From assembly GCA_041398565.1 (NCBI GenBank), contig JAWKUN010000005.1, forward strand, positions 248,001 to 312,000: a stretch of 64,000 bases of DNA, in the 5' to 3' direction. Shown in pieces: positions 44,876 through 53,609 of the stretch. Source of the DNA: DATGPD01 sp041398565 (GTDB lineage Bacteria; Planctomycetota; UBA1135; UBA2386). Numbering within the stretch: the stretch's first letter is position 1; every line of letters begins with the position of its first letter. A program made the position numbers and the translations under genes. Under the pieces are notes generated by a model. It did not search any database. It saw only the letters and a list, made by a program, of their open reading frames with translations, and was not told the origin of the DNA.

Positions 44876-45934
44876 ATGGCCAAGTCCGCCCTCCCGATCC
44901 TCGAGTTCGTCACGCGCAACTATCAGAACTTCAACGCGCGTTCGACCCGCGACGCGCTGCTGGCGTACTGGGAGCACGTGCGCGGCGGCGGACGCATGTA
45001 CTGGGCGATGGCCGGCGCGATGTCGTCGGCGCAGCTCGGCATCACCCTGGCCCCGGCGATCCGCGCCGGCCTCGTGCACGGCCTGTCGGTGACCGGCGCC
45101 AACCTCGAGGAGTCGCTGTTCCGCCTGGTGGCGCACCACAGCTACAAGGACTTTCCCGAGTACCGGTACTTCACCAAGGCCGACGACACCGCCATCCTCG
45201 AGCAGCGGATGCGTCGCGTCACCGACACCAGCATCCCCGAGGACGAGGCGTTCCGTGCCGTCGAGAAGTACCTGGTGCCGATGTGGACGAAGGCGACCCA
45301 GCGCGGCGAGCGACGCTTCTGGCACGAGTACTTCTACGAGCTGGTCCTGAAGCTCGACAAGAAGCTGTTCGAGGGCAACCCCGACGAGTGCTGGCTGCTG
45401 GCCGCCGCCAAGGCCAAGCTGCCGCTGGTGGTGCCGGGCCACGAGGACTCGACCTTCGGCAACATCTTCGCCTCGCACGTCAAGCTCGGCGACTGCAGCG
45501 CCAGCATCGTCAAGTCGGGCATCGAGTACATGACGCAGCTCTACGACGACTACCGGACGCTGTCGAAGGGCCGCGGCGTCGGCTTCTTCCAGATCGGCGG
45601 TGGCATCGCGGGCGACTTCCCGATCTGCGTCGTGCCGTCGATCAAGTACGACCTGGAGGAGCCGGTGAAGCCGTGGGCCTACTTCTGCCAGATCTCCGAC
45701 TCGACCACGTCGTACGGCTCGTACTCCGGCGCCACCCCCAACGAGAAGATCACCTGGGACAAGCTCACTGAGAAGACGCCGATGTTCGTCATCGAGTCGG
45801 ACGCCACCATCGTGGTACCGCTGATCCTGTCGGCGCTGCTCGAGTGCAAGGCGGCTCCCGCTGCCGCCGACGCCGTGGTCAAGTCGTCGCGCCAGAGCCA
45901 GCGCAAGACCCGCGCCAAGACCAGGCGAGGCTGA
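44876..45934 (+). CDS. Deoxyhypusine synthase family protein
   Basis: 352 residues with a Rossmann-like NAD-dependent fold. Family motifs: AYWEHVRGGGRMYWAMAGAMSSAQLG, VTGANLEESLF, DSTFGNIFASH, FFQIGGGIAGDFPIC and the C-terminal YFCQISDSTTSYGSYSGA-TPNEKITWDKL with the catalytic lysine (Lys296) after ITWD. In archaea and eukaryotes the enzyme transfers aminobutyl from spermidine to eIF5A. Bacteria lack that target, and bacterial homologues are thought to work in polyamine metabolism, such as homospermidine or related synthesis. The C-terminus has a short Lys/Arg-rich extension. It is monocistronic; a REP-like palindrome lies 46 bp after the stop. Confidence 0.9.
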   Translation: MAKSALPILEFVTRNYQNFNARSTRDALLAYWEHVRGGGRMYWAMAGAMSSAQLGITLAPAIRAGLVHGLSVTGANLEESLFRLVAHHSYKDFPEYRYFTKADDTAILEQRMRRVTDTSIPEDEAFRAVEKYLVPMWTKATQRGERRFWHEYFYELVLKLDKKLFEGNPDECWLLAAAKAKLPLVVPGHEDSTFGNIFASHVKLGDCSASIVKSGIEYMTQLYDDYRTLSKGRGVGFFQIGGGIAGDFPICVVPSIKYDLEEPVKPWAYFCQISDSTTSYGSYSGATPNEKITWDKLTEKTPMFVIESDATIVVPLILSALLECKAAPAAADAVVKSSRQSQRKTRAKTRRG

Positions 45935-45980
45935 GGTGTGGAAACGTGCTGTCGCCGCCCGCGCCCGTACCAGGGTGCGA

Positions 45981-45999
45981 GTCGGCGCTGTGCGCCGAC
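45981..45999. repeat. REP-like palindrome, copy 3 of 3
   Basis: GTCGGCGC-TGT-GCGCCGAC, a perfect 8-bp stem with 3-nt loop, preceded by GGTGCGA as in copy 2. It lies between two convergent genes (stops at 45934 and 46029), where it could also act as a transcription terminator, although no T-run follows. Confidence 0.72.
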
Positions 46000-46028
46000 C
46001 AGACGCTGGCGCGGCCGCCTTGCCGCAA

Positions 46029-46934
46029 CTACCCCCAGCGCACGGCCAGGCGGCTGAGCGAGCCGTATTCCCAGCCCGTGATTGGAAAGGTCGTCGGCGA
46101 CGGGCGCGCCGAAGCGGCACCGAGAGCCACCAGTAGCGGCACGAAATGGTCGTCCGTCGGATGTGCGAGTTGCAGGTCCGGCGCCTCGTGGCGAAAGGCA
46201 ACGAGGTCGTCGACGGCTCCTCGGCTCAGGCGGTCGCGCAACCACGCCTCGAAGGTCGTCGCCCATTGCGGCGGTGTCGTGCCGCCGTCCCAGTCCAGCC
46301 GCCGCAAGTTGTGCACGGCACCCCCACTGGCCAGCACCAGCACTTCCTCGTCGCGTAGCGGCGCCAGCTGCCGTCCCAGCTCGAACATCTGGCGCGGCTG
46401 CCACGCGTGCGGCATCGACAACTGCAGCACCGGCACGTGGGCGTGCGGATACATGTGCACCAGAGGCACCCACACACCGTGATCCCAGCCGCGCTCGTCG
46501 TCACGGGCGAGCGCCGGCAGCCGCCGCCCGAGCTCGTCGGCCAGCGCCGCTGCCGCCGGCGCGGCGTACTCCACCTCGCGTAGCGCGTCGGGAAAGCCGC
46601 CGAAGTCGTACACCAAGGGCCTCGCGCGGCGCGTTCCGATCGTGGCGGGCGCATGCAGCCAGTGGGCGGACACCACCAGCACGGCGCGCGGTCGCGGCAG
46701 GGCCTGCGCCATGCGCGCGAAGTCGGCACCGGCAACGGCATCGAGCGCCAGCGTCGGCGCCCCGTGCGAAACGAAGAGCACGGGCATCGGCAGCTCCCTT
46801 GCGGTCGGCGTGGGCTCGGCCTCGGTCGTGGTGGAGGGATGGGCCATCGGAGTCTCCTCGGACGAGCAGGCTGCGGTCGCGGCCGTCGCGGCGAAACGCA
46901 GGAAGTCGCGTCGGTGCAGTGGGCGTCGAGTCAT
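46029..46934 (-). CDS. Tat-exported DODA-type extradiol ring-cleavage dioxygenase
   Basis: 301 residues. The mature part matches the class III extradiol dioxygenase (YgiD/4,5-DOPA dioxygenase) family: MPVLFVSHGAPTLAL, LVVSAHW, YDFGGFPDALREVEY, ERGWDHGVWVPLVHMYP and LASGGAVHNLRRLDW, supplying the His residues for the non-heme Fe/Zn site. The start at 46934 adds a twin-arginine signal (MTRRPLHRRDFLRFAATAAT) with a lipobox-like TAAC, predicting folded export with metal inserted and possibly lipid anchoring. YgiD-type enzymes are normally cytosolic. The substrate (catechol-like) is unknown. Confidence 0.86.
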   Translation of the reverse strand: MTRRPLHRRDFLRFAATAATAACSSEETPMAHPSTTTEAEPTPTARELPMPVLFVSHGAPTLALDAVAGADFARMAQALPRPRAVLVVSAHWLHAPATIGTRRARPLVYDFGGFPDALREVEYAAPAAAALADELGRRLPALARDDERGWDHGVWVPLVHMYPHAHVPVLQLSMPHAWQPRQMFELGRQLAPLRDEEVLVLASGGAVHNLRRLDWDGGTTPPQWATTFEAWLRDRLSRGAVDDLVAFRHEAPDLQLAHPTDDHFVPLLVALGAASARPSPTTFPITGWEYGSLSRLAVRWG

Positions 46935-47075
46935 GGAGTCGAAGCGACCATTGTCGCCGCGCGCGCGCATTCGACCAGACCCGGCCGCGCATCGGATCGA
47001 GAGTCTGACGCTACCGCTCGACGCCGGATTGCTGCCGAGGAGCCGGGCTGGCGAGCGATTGGCCTCTACCGGGAA

Positions 47076-48158
47076 TCAGTCGGCGACCGCGAGCCGGATG
47101 CGCAACGGCTCCTCGTGGTCGGGGACGCGCACGACGAGAACCTCTTCGGCGGCGATCGCCGACCTCCCCGACACCAACAGCCGGAAGCGGCGTGGACCAT
47201 CCCCGAACACCTCGATGCAGGCGCTGCCGGGTGCGGCGCGCTCGAGGCGCACGCTCGGGGGCCCCATCGGGTCGGCGAGCCACTCGAAGTCGGCCGCCGC
47301 GCGCCACGTCCCGTCGGCTCCACAGCGACGAGCCGTCACCGACTTCGGCGTGCGGGCATCGTGGCGCGTGGTCACGGTCACCCGCATCGTCACCGTCTGC
47401 CCGCCAGCGCCGGTCAAACACACCTCGCCCGTTCGCCGTGCGCCACGCATCGTCACCGTGGCGTGCCCTTGCACCAGCCAACGCGGCTCTCCGTCGGCGC
47501 TCGGCAGCAGCACCACCACGGCGTCGCGCACGAACTCCGGAGTGCGCAAGCGAGGGCGGGAGAAGCCGAGGCCGCCGACCACGAAGGCGAGAGCCTGGTC
47601 GGAGCCAGCACGGATGTCGTCGAAGGTGACCACCATCGGCGCTGCGGCCGGCAGGCCGCGCATCTCGCTGGGTCGCAGCTCGGCGGCCTCGGCGCATCGC
47701 CAGGCCTCTTCCAGCAGCTCGAACGCCGGCTCCGCCGCGGCGCGCGCGACACGACCGACCACCCAGCAGCCTCCGAGGCGGAATCCGTGCTCCAACTCGT
47801 CGACACGGCCATCGGCGGCGAATCGGATCGACTCGGTGCCAGCCCCCGTTTCGGATAGCCACAGGTCTTGGTCGCAGCCGGCACGCACGAGCGCGGTCAG
47901 CAGCGCCGCCTCGGCGTCGGCGAGCGCCAGGGCGCGCGGGTCCTGGCCAGGAGTCGGCTCGGCCGACACCAGTTCGTCGAGCACATCCTGCAGACGTCGC
48001 AGGAGGGCGCGGCGATCCAGCCGCTGCAGCTCGGCACGAGAACCGAAGGCCACGGCGGCGGGCGTCGCGGCCTGCGGCGCGCTCGCCGCCACCGGCACCG
48101 CGCACGCCACGGACACCAGCAGGCCAGGCATACACCCGGCAGTTACCGAGCACCTCAT
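47076..48158 (-). CDS. Secreted protein of unknown function, third gene of a coupled operon
   Basis: 360 residues. The start at 48158 overlaps the stop of the upstream gene as ATGA and gives a signal sequence (MRCSVTAGCMPGLLVSVACAVPVAA). The body has a helical segment (ELQRLDRRALLRRLQDVLDEL) and then beta-rich sequence (PMVVTFDDIRAGSDQALAFV, GHATVTMRGARRTGEV, PRRFRLLVSGRSA). I recognise no family. It belongs with the carboxypeptidase-regulatory-like gene and the gene at 49774 in a three-gene minus-strand operon with overlapping starts and stops, so the products probably act together at the cell surface. Confidence 0.72.
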   Translation of the reverse strand: MRCSVTAGCMPGLLVSVACAVPVAASAPQAATPAAVAFGSRAELQRLDRRALLRRLQDVLDELVSAEPTPGQDPRALALADAEAALLTALVRAGCDQDLWLSETGAGTESIRFAADGRVDELEHGFRLGGCWVVGRVARAAAEPAFELLEEAWRCAEAAELRPSEMRGLPAAAPMVVTFDDIRAGSDQALAFVVGGLGFSRPRLRTPEFVRDAVVVLLPSADGEPRWLVQGHATVTMRGARRTGEVCLTGAGGQTVTMRVTVTTRHDARTPKSVTARRCGADGTWRAAADFEWLADPMGPPSVRLERAAPGSACIEVFGDGPRRFRLLVSGRSAIAAEEVLVVRVPDHEEPLRIRLAVAD

Positions 48159-49777
48159 GGCCGCACCTCGAGCCGAAGTACCGGGGCGCTGACGACGTCG
48201 AGCTCGCCCGTCACCTCGATGCGCTGCCGCGCGCGAAGGTCGCCGTCGGCTGCGGACAACTCGTAGACACCGGGCGCCAGGTGCGCGAATTCGTAGCCAC
48301 CCGCCTCGAGCGCCACGTCGGTCTCGCAAGGCGGACGGCGGTCGACCCGCGTGCGCGCGCGCAGCTCCACCGATTCACCATCGCGCAGCAGCGAGACCTC
48401 GCAATCGGGCAGCGGCCGACCGTCTACGCCCACCACTTTCCCGCGCAGGCGATGGCCCGGGAGCAGGCGAAGCACCATGCCGGCAGTGGGCGCCTCCACT
48501 TCGACGAAGGGCACGCTGCTGCCGCCGAGCGGCCGGAAGTGTGCAGTCTCGATCGCAGTGACGTCGACGCCCACCGCCGTCGCCGCGGCGCACAACCCGC
48601 GCAGCTCGAACTCACCGTTGGCATCGGTCCACGTCGACTTCTTCCCCGCTCCGGCATACTCGCCCGCGAGCGGGAAGGCCGACACCGGCGCACCCGCGAC
48701 GCGCCGGCCATCCTGGTCCACGACCACCCCCGCCAGGTGTGCGTCGGAACGCACGAGCCGCAAGGAGTGCTCGACGCGCGCGCCGGCGTCGATCCGCACC
48801 CGATCCCAGGTCAAGCAGTTCCACTCGGACACAGCGGGCAGGCGCGCCGACACGCGGTACTCGCCGGCGGCGAGCCGCGCGAAACGCGCGCAACCGGCGC
48901 GGTCGAGCGACGCGGACAGCAAGCCGGCGGGTCCGAGGTGGTGGAGCTCGATGCAGGTGCCGGTCGCATCCGGCGAGGGTGGTGCGAGGCGCACGACGAG
49001 CTCGCCGCGCCGCGCGGCGACGAAGGTGAGACTCTCGCTGTGACCGTGCTTCAGGGTGACCGGGCGCCGGCCGGCGTCGGTCACGCTCAGGTCGGAACGC
49101 GCGGGAGGCAAGCGCACGTCGATCGGGCGCGCGCCGGCGGGCATGTGCTCGAATCGCGTGCACCCGTCCGGGCCGGTGTCCTGAACGCGCCCCTCGAAGT
49201 TGACGTCGACAGCGGAGCCGGCGACCGGCTGACCGGTGTCGTCGAGCACGCGCACCAGCAGACTCGCATCGAGCTTGGCCAGACGGAGCACGACCTCCCG
49301 CGCGTCGCCGTCGCACACGCTCAGGTCAGCGGCGGCACGCCCATGGTCGGCGTGCGTGCGCTGCCGCCAGTTGGCCTGGACGAGCCACGGAAAGTCGGCG
49401 ATCGGCAGGGACAGGTGAGCGACGCCGCGCGCATCGGTCGTACCGTCGCGCACCCCGCCACCAGGGTCGTCGGCCACGCGGCACTGGGCAAAGACGTCGG
49501 TGCCGGCGACCGCCAGACCGAACTCGTCGCACACCTGCACGTCGACCGGCGCCAAGACCTGCCGGCGGCCGCGCCGATCGGCGACCGCGGGGCCTGCGGC
49601 GCGCACGTCCGCGCCGGCAGCGCGCGGCAACTCGCGAGCGACCGCCGTAGCGGCGCGGGAGCCATCGTCGGCGCGTGCGAGCCGCAGCGCCCAAACCGCC
49701 AGACCGAGACACCCCGCAACCAGCAGCAACGGGCCGGCGTGCCCTTGCCGAGCCAAGCGGCGCCCATGGACCGTCAC
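48155..49777 (-). CDS. Membrane-anchored protein with carboxypeptidase-regulatory-like domains
   Basis: 540 residues. The GTG start at 49777 overlaps the upstream stop as GTGA. An N-terminal anchor (GPLLLVAGCLGLAVWALRL) precedes Ig-like beta-sandwich repeats: VDVQVCDEFGLAVAGTDVFA, LLVRVLDDTGQPVAGSAVDV, LAGVVVDQDGRRVAGAPVSA and LRGKVVGVDGRPLPDCEVSL, each followed by a T/PDGCTRFEH- or DANGEFELRG-type strand. It is the middle gene of a three-gene coupled operon. The role is likely structural, with no enzyme motif. Confidence 0.8.
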   Translation of the reverse strand: MTVHGRRLARQGHAGPLLLVAGCLGLAVWALRLARADDGSRAATAVARELPRAAGADVRAAGPAVADRRGRRQVLAPVDVQVCDEFGLAVAGTDVFAQCRVADDPGGGVRDGTTDARGVAHLSLPIADFPWLVQANWRQRTHADHGRAAADLSVCDGDAREVVLRLAKLDASLLVRVLDDTGQPVAGSAVDVNFEGRVQDTGPDGCTRFEHMPAGARPIDVRLPPARSDLSVTDAGRRPVTLKHGHSESLTFVAARRGELVVRLAPPSPDATGTCIELHHLGPAGLLSASLDRAGCARFARLAAGEYRVSARLPAVSEWNCLTWDRVRIDAGARVEHSLRLVRSDAHLAGVVVDQDGRRVAGAPVSAFPLAGEYAGAGKKSTWTDANGEFELRGLCAAATAVGVDVTAIETAHFRPLGGSSVPFVEVEAPTAGMVLRLLPGHRLRGKVVGVDGRPLPDCEVSLLRDGESVELRARTRVDRRPPCETDVALEAGGYEFAHLAPGVYELSAADGDLRARQRIEVTGELDVVSAPVLRLEVRP

Positions 49778-50361
49778 AGCATCCTCCACCGGAAGGTCAC
49801 AGCCTGTCCGGGATGATGTTCGACGACCCGCAGAGCGACGAAGTACGTGGCGTCCTCGTCGTCGAGCCGCAGCAGATAGAGGTGGCCCAGCTCGACGCGC
49901 GCGGTGGCCGCGGCCTTCGACTCCTCGTCGACGGCGATCCCGTCGCGCGGGAAACCGGAGCGCTCCCGCGTCTGACACAGCACCCGCGCTCCGTCGCGTA
50001 CCAACGCCGGCAGCACCGACATCTTGGTACCGTCGGTGCGCACGTCGCCGATGTCCTTGATGACGCCGCGCGAGCGCCCCTGGATGCCGACCACCAGCGC
50101 GTCCTCGGCCCAGCGGTCGAAGGCGATGTGGCTGATCCGATTGCGGATCTCGCCGCGCTCGACGACGTAGCCGTGGTCGTTGGTGGAAAAACCGAAGGTG
50201 GCCGTGAGGTCGTCGAGCGAGCGCAGGGTGACGACCTCCCCGGAGAGTGCATCGGGCCCGCGCGGCCGCTCCGCGCCATCGACGCGAACGGACACCGAGG
50301 CGAACGACAGCGCCGACCCGAGGGTCAGCAAGAGAGCGAGAGAAGGGCGCGACGTGAACAT
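49774..50361 (-). CDS. Secreted protein of unknown function, first gene of a coupled operon
   Basis: 195 residues. The start at 50361 gives the signal peptide MFTSRPSLALLLTLGSALSFA. The mature protein is a single mixed alpha/beta domain with VVTLRSLDDLTATFGFSTND, YVVERGEIRNRISHIAFDRW and a C-terminal VELGHLYLLRLDDEDATYFVAL-RVVEHHPG segment that reads like a small beta-barrel. No family is recognised. The 3' end overlaps the next gene (GTGA), making it the lead gene of the 50361-47076 operon. Confidence 0.75.
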   Translation of the reverse strand: MFTSRPSLALLLTLGSALSFASVSVRVDGAERPRGPDALSGEVVTLRSLDDLTATFGFSTNDHGYVVERGEIRNRISHIAFDRWAEDALVVGIQGRSRGVIKDIGDVRTDGTKMSVLPALVRDGARVLCQTRERSGFPRDGIAVDEESKAAATARVELGHLYLLRLDDEDATYFVALRVVEHHPGQAVTFRWRML

Positions 50362-50463
50362 GATCGAACTCCGTGACCGACTGGCAGACTGCTGCGGACG
50401 CACTCGGGGAATCGACGGGCGCCGGACCGTGCGTCTACGTCCAGCGCCCGTCAGGCCGGTCGG

Positions 50464-51570
50464 CTACTCGCCTCGACAGAGGCCCACTCCCTTCTGCCCG
50501 TCTCGTCCGGTCGGACCCGTGCTCCCGTCGGGGTTGCCGGATCCACCCGGCCCGCCCATTCCGCCGCCGCCGCCGGCGCCGACATCGCAGGTCGAGTTCT
50601 TGGCCTTGCCGCCGTTGCCGCCGACGCCGCCCTGTCCGCCGCGCCCACCGGCTCCGATGTAGCCGCCAACGCCGTAGGCCGCGTTGCCGCCCTGACCACC
50701 CTTCCCCCCGGGACCGCCCGTGCCGCCCGGGCAACCGCAGCCACCGTCGCCACCCTTCTCGCCCATGAAGCCGACGCCGCCGACGGTCGAGGTCTGTCCG
50801 GGCTGGCCGCCCTTGCCCCCGTCGCCACCCTTGGCGTTGCCGGTACCCTCGCCACCGGCGCCACCCTCGCCGCCGCGGGCGCCGAAGCCGCCATCCCCGC
50901 CGTCACCACCCTTGCCACCCGCGCCGTTGGGCGCGCCGCCGGCGCCGCCCTTGCCGCCAGTGCCGCCGGCGCCACCGCCCTGCTGTCCGGGCACCCCCGG
51001 ACCGCCGGCTCCACCCTTGCCACCGTCGCCGCCGCTGGCGTTGGCGCCACCCGCACCGCCGGCGCCGCCATTGCCTCCGGTGCCGTTGCCGATGCCCTTG
51101 CCCCCGTCGCCGCCAGGGCCGCCGGTCACACCCGCCCCGCCTGCCCCGCCGACGCCACCGCGTCCGCCGGACGAGTTGTTGTCGAGACCGCTGCCGCCGT
51201 CGCCGCCGCGTCCGCCGTTGTTGCCGCCGGTGCCGCCGGCGCCGCCCGTACCCGAAAGGGCGTGGCCGCCGCGCCCCCCCTGGCCGGTCCCGAAGCCCTT
51301 GCCACCGACGCCGCCGTTGCCGGCCACGACGCCGCCCTGACCGCCGGTCCCGCCCGACCCGTTGCCGCCGCCGGTCCAGGCGGAACCACCGTCGCCGCCG
51401 TTGCCGGTCGTACCGATCGCGTCACCGCCGGGGAAGCCGTCTGGATGGTCTTGAGTGCCCGACGCTCCCGCCGGGCCATTCTGCGCGGTAGCCCGCGCCG
51501 ACAGGGTCCCGATCGAGAGCAACGCGAAGAGGAAGCACGCGCTCGAGCGCGCAAAGCGAGTGGATGTCAT
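50464..51570 (-). CDS. Secreted Gly-rich repeat protein (PGRS/collagen-like)
   Basis: 368 residues. The start at 51570 gives a clean signal peptide (MTSTRFARSSACFLFALLSI...ATAQ); 51594 is an alternative. The mature protein is almost entirely GGxGG/GxGGxGG repeats with Asp, Lys, Asn and Ala between, for example GGRGGVGGAGGAGVTGGPGG and GGKGGAGGAPNGAGGKGGDG. Near the end are GGCGCPGG and a Cys in NSTCDVGAGG. This resembles mycobacterial PE_PGRS and polyglycine-II bundle proteins and may form an elastic or ice/mineral-binding surface structure. The codons are strongly biased to GGC/GGT, so the antisense strand is Pro-rich and open. Confidence 0.8.
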   Translation of the reverse strand: MTSTRFARSSACFLFALLSIGTLSARATAQNGPAGASGTQDHPDGFPGGDAIGTTGNGGDGGSAWTGGGNGSGGTGGQGGVVAGNGGVGGKGFGTGQGGRGGHALSGTGGAGGTGGNNGGRGGDGGSGLDNNSSGGRGGVGGAGGAGVTGGPGGDGGKGIGNGTGGNGGAGGAGGANASGGDGGKGGAGGPGVPGQQGGGAGGTGGKGGAGGAPNGAGGKGGDGGDGGFGARGGEGGAGGEGTGNAKGGDGGKGGQPGQTSTVGGVGFMGEKGGDGGCGCPGGTGGPGGKGGQGGNAAYGVGGYIGAGGRGGQGGVGGNGGKAKNSTCDVGAGGGGGMGGPGGSGNPDGSTGPTGRDGQKGVGLCRGE

Positions 51571-51672
51571 GTTGGTGTCCGTGGTCGATGTCATGCCCCA
51601 CCGAGTGCGGGGCCGACAACAAAGGCGCACGGCCGCCGGCGAGCGGAAGGAATCGCGGCGTCGAACGCCCGC

Positions 51673-53559
51673 TCACTCGCTCCAAGGATCGAGCACGCCC
51701 TTCGCCTGCAGCTCGACCATGCGGCGGTAGCGTCCTCCGCGTGCCAACAGCTCCTGATGCGTGCCGCGTTCGACCACGCGCCCCTTGTCGAGGACGACGA
51801 TGAGATCCGCCGCGGCGATCGTGCTGAGGCGGTGCGCGATCACGAAGGTCGTGCGCCCGCGCAGCAGCACGTGCAGCGACTCCTGGATGAGGCGCTCGCT
51901 CTCGGTGTCGAGGTTCGACGTCGCCTCGTCGAGGATCAAGATCGCCGGGTCCGCCAGCAGCGCCCGGGCGATGGCCAGGCGCTGCCGCTGCCCACCCGAC
52001 AGCTTGACGCCGCGCTCGCCGATCCAGGTGTCGTAGCCGTCGGGCAAGTCGCGGACGAAGGCATCCGCATTGGCGCGCCGTGCCGCGTCCTCGACCTCGG
52101 CGGCAGCGGCCGAGCGGCGCGCGTAGCGGATGTTGTCGCGCACGCTGCCGTCGAACAGGAAGGTCTCCTGCTGCACGATGCCGAGCAGACGGCGGTAGCT
52201 GTCGAGGCGCAGGTCGCGCAGGTCGACGCCGTCGAGGCTGATCCGCCCCTCGCTCGGATCGTGGAAGCGCGCCACCAGGTCGGTGACCGTCGTCTTGCCT
52301 GCGCCGCTGGGACCCACCAGCGCCACGGTGGCACCGCCGTGCACTTCGAAGTCGATCCCGTGCAGCACCGTGCGACCGTCGCCGTAGCCGAAGGACACGT
52401 TCTCGAAGCGCAAGGTGCGGAAGGTGCGCGCCGCCACCTGCGCCCCCGGCCGATCGGGCTTCTCCGGCGGCCGCGCCAGCACGTCGAACACCCGCTCCAT
52501 CGCCGCCAGGCCGCGCTGCGTCTCCGAGATCGAGTTGACCAGCTGCAGCACGGGTTCGAGCAGGCGCCAGAAGTACGACTGCAGTGCCATGAGCGTGCCG
52601 ATCGTGGTGGTGCCGGCCATCACCAGCCAGCCGCCGAAGCCGATCACGGTCAGGTTGGCCACCGGCATCATCAGGCCCCACACGAAGTTGACGGCGCCGT
52701 GCGTGCGCGCCGCCAGCACTCGCTTGCGGATGACGGTGTGCAGGCCGACGGCGTAGGTGCGGCGCTCGGCGCGTTCGCGTGCGAAGCCACGCACCACACG
52801 CAGGCCGCCCACCGCCTCCCCGGTGCGGCCGTCGATCTCCTGGCGGTCGGCACCGATGGCTCGGAAGATCGGACGCACGCGCCGGATGAAGCGGTGATGC
52901 ACCAGCATGATCGGCGGCATGATCAGCAGCGCGGTCAGCGCCACCCGCCACTCGAGCACGAACATCACCGACAGCATCGCGATCAGGCGCAGCACCGACA
53001 GCAGCGGCGACAGGAGCGCGTTCTGCACCAGGTCGGTGGTGCTGTCGACGTCGGTCGACAGGCGCGAGATGACGCCGCCGGTCTTCATCGCCTGGACCTG
53101 CTCGAGCGGCAGCCGCAAGATGCGGTCGAACAAGCGCACGCGCAGATCGAAGGCCAGGCGCGTGCTCAGCAGCGTCGCGCGCAGCTGCCGCCAGAAGCCG
53201 GCCAGGCTGCCCAGCAGGAACACGCCGAGCATCACCGCCGCGGTGATCAGGAGCTCGACCTTGCGCGTGGCCACCGGCCGCCCGCTGTCGAGAACGATGT
53301 CGTCGATGAGGTAACGCGACACCAGGGGCCAGGCCAGCTCGAAGACGATCCCGGCGGCGCCGAGACCGGCGACGAACGCCAGGGCCGCGCGTCGGGGCCA
53401 CAACCAATCGCGGTAGCGGCGCCAGCTCGAGCCGCGGTCGACCGGGGAGGTCGCCGCCCCATGTCGGTCGGCTTCGAGATCGGCTGGGTGGGCGCGCCAC
53501 CGCTCGACGAAAGCCGCATGGCGCGCGCGGCTGCTGCGGGCGAGACCGGAAGTGGCCAT
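51673..53559 (-). CDS. ABC transporter, fused permease and ATPase (MsbA/LmrA type)
   Basis: 628 residues. The N-terminal exporter membrane domain has six helices (AALAFVAGLGAAGIVFELAW, LLITAAVMLGVFLLGSLAGF, VMFVLEWRVALTALLIMPP...). The ATPase domain holds Walker A GPSGAGKTT, Q-loop GIVQQETFLFD, signature KLSGGQRQRLAIARALL, Walker B ILILDEATSNLD and H-loop IAHRLSTI. It acts as a homodimer exporting lipids, peptides or drugs. The first ~45 residues are a basic cytosolic extension. It is monocistronic, with 50 bp between it and the thioredoxin gene upstream on the same strand, so cotranscription is possible. Confidence 0.93.
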   Translation of the reverse strand: MATSGLARSSRARHAAFVERWRAHPADLEADRHGAATSPVDRGSSWRRYRDWLWPRRAALAFVAGLGAAGIVFELAWPLVSRYLIDDIVLDSGRPVATRKVELLITAAVMLGVFLLGSLAGFWRQLRATLLSTRLAFDLRVRLFDRILRLPLEQVQAMKTGGVISRLSTDVDSTTDLVQNALLSPLLSVLRLIAMLSVMFVLEWRVALTALLIMPPIMLVHHRFIRRVRPIFRAIGADRQEIDGRTGEAVGGLRVVRGFARERAERRTYAVGLHTVIRKRVLAARTHGAVNFVWGLMMPVANLTVIGFGGWLVMAGTTTIGTLMALQSYFWRLLEPVLQLVNSISETQRGLAAMERVFDVLARPPEKPDRPGAQVAARTFRTLRFENVSFGYGDGRTVLHGIDFEVHGGATVALVGPSGAGKTTVTDLVARFHDPSEGRISLDGVDLRDLRLDSYRRLLGIVQQETFLFDGSVRDNIRYARRSAAAAEVEDAARRANADAFVRDLPDGYDTWIGERGVKLSGGQRQRLAIARALLADPAILILDEATSNLDTESERLIQESLHVLLRGRTTFVIAHRLSTIAAADLIVVLDKGRVVERGTHQELLARGGRYRRMVELQAKGVLDPWSE

Positions 53560-53609
53560 GCGGCGACGTTAGCTCGCCGCACGGCCGCCGCCCACGGTGG
53601 GACGCGAAC

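Noticed and set aside
50720..51340. Pro-rich plus-strand ORF opposite the Gly-rich protein
   Set aside because: It is the direct complement of GGC-rich codons; there is no start context or signal sequence, whereas the opposite strand has a signal peptide.
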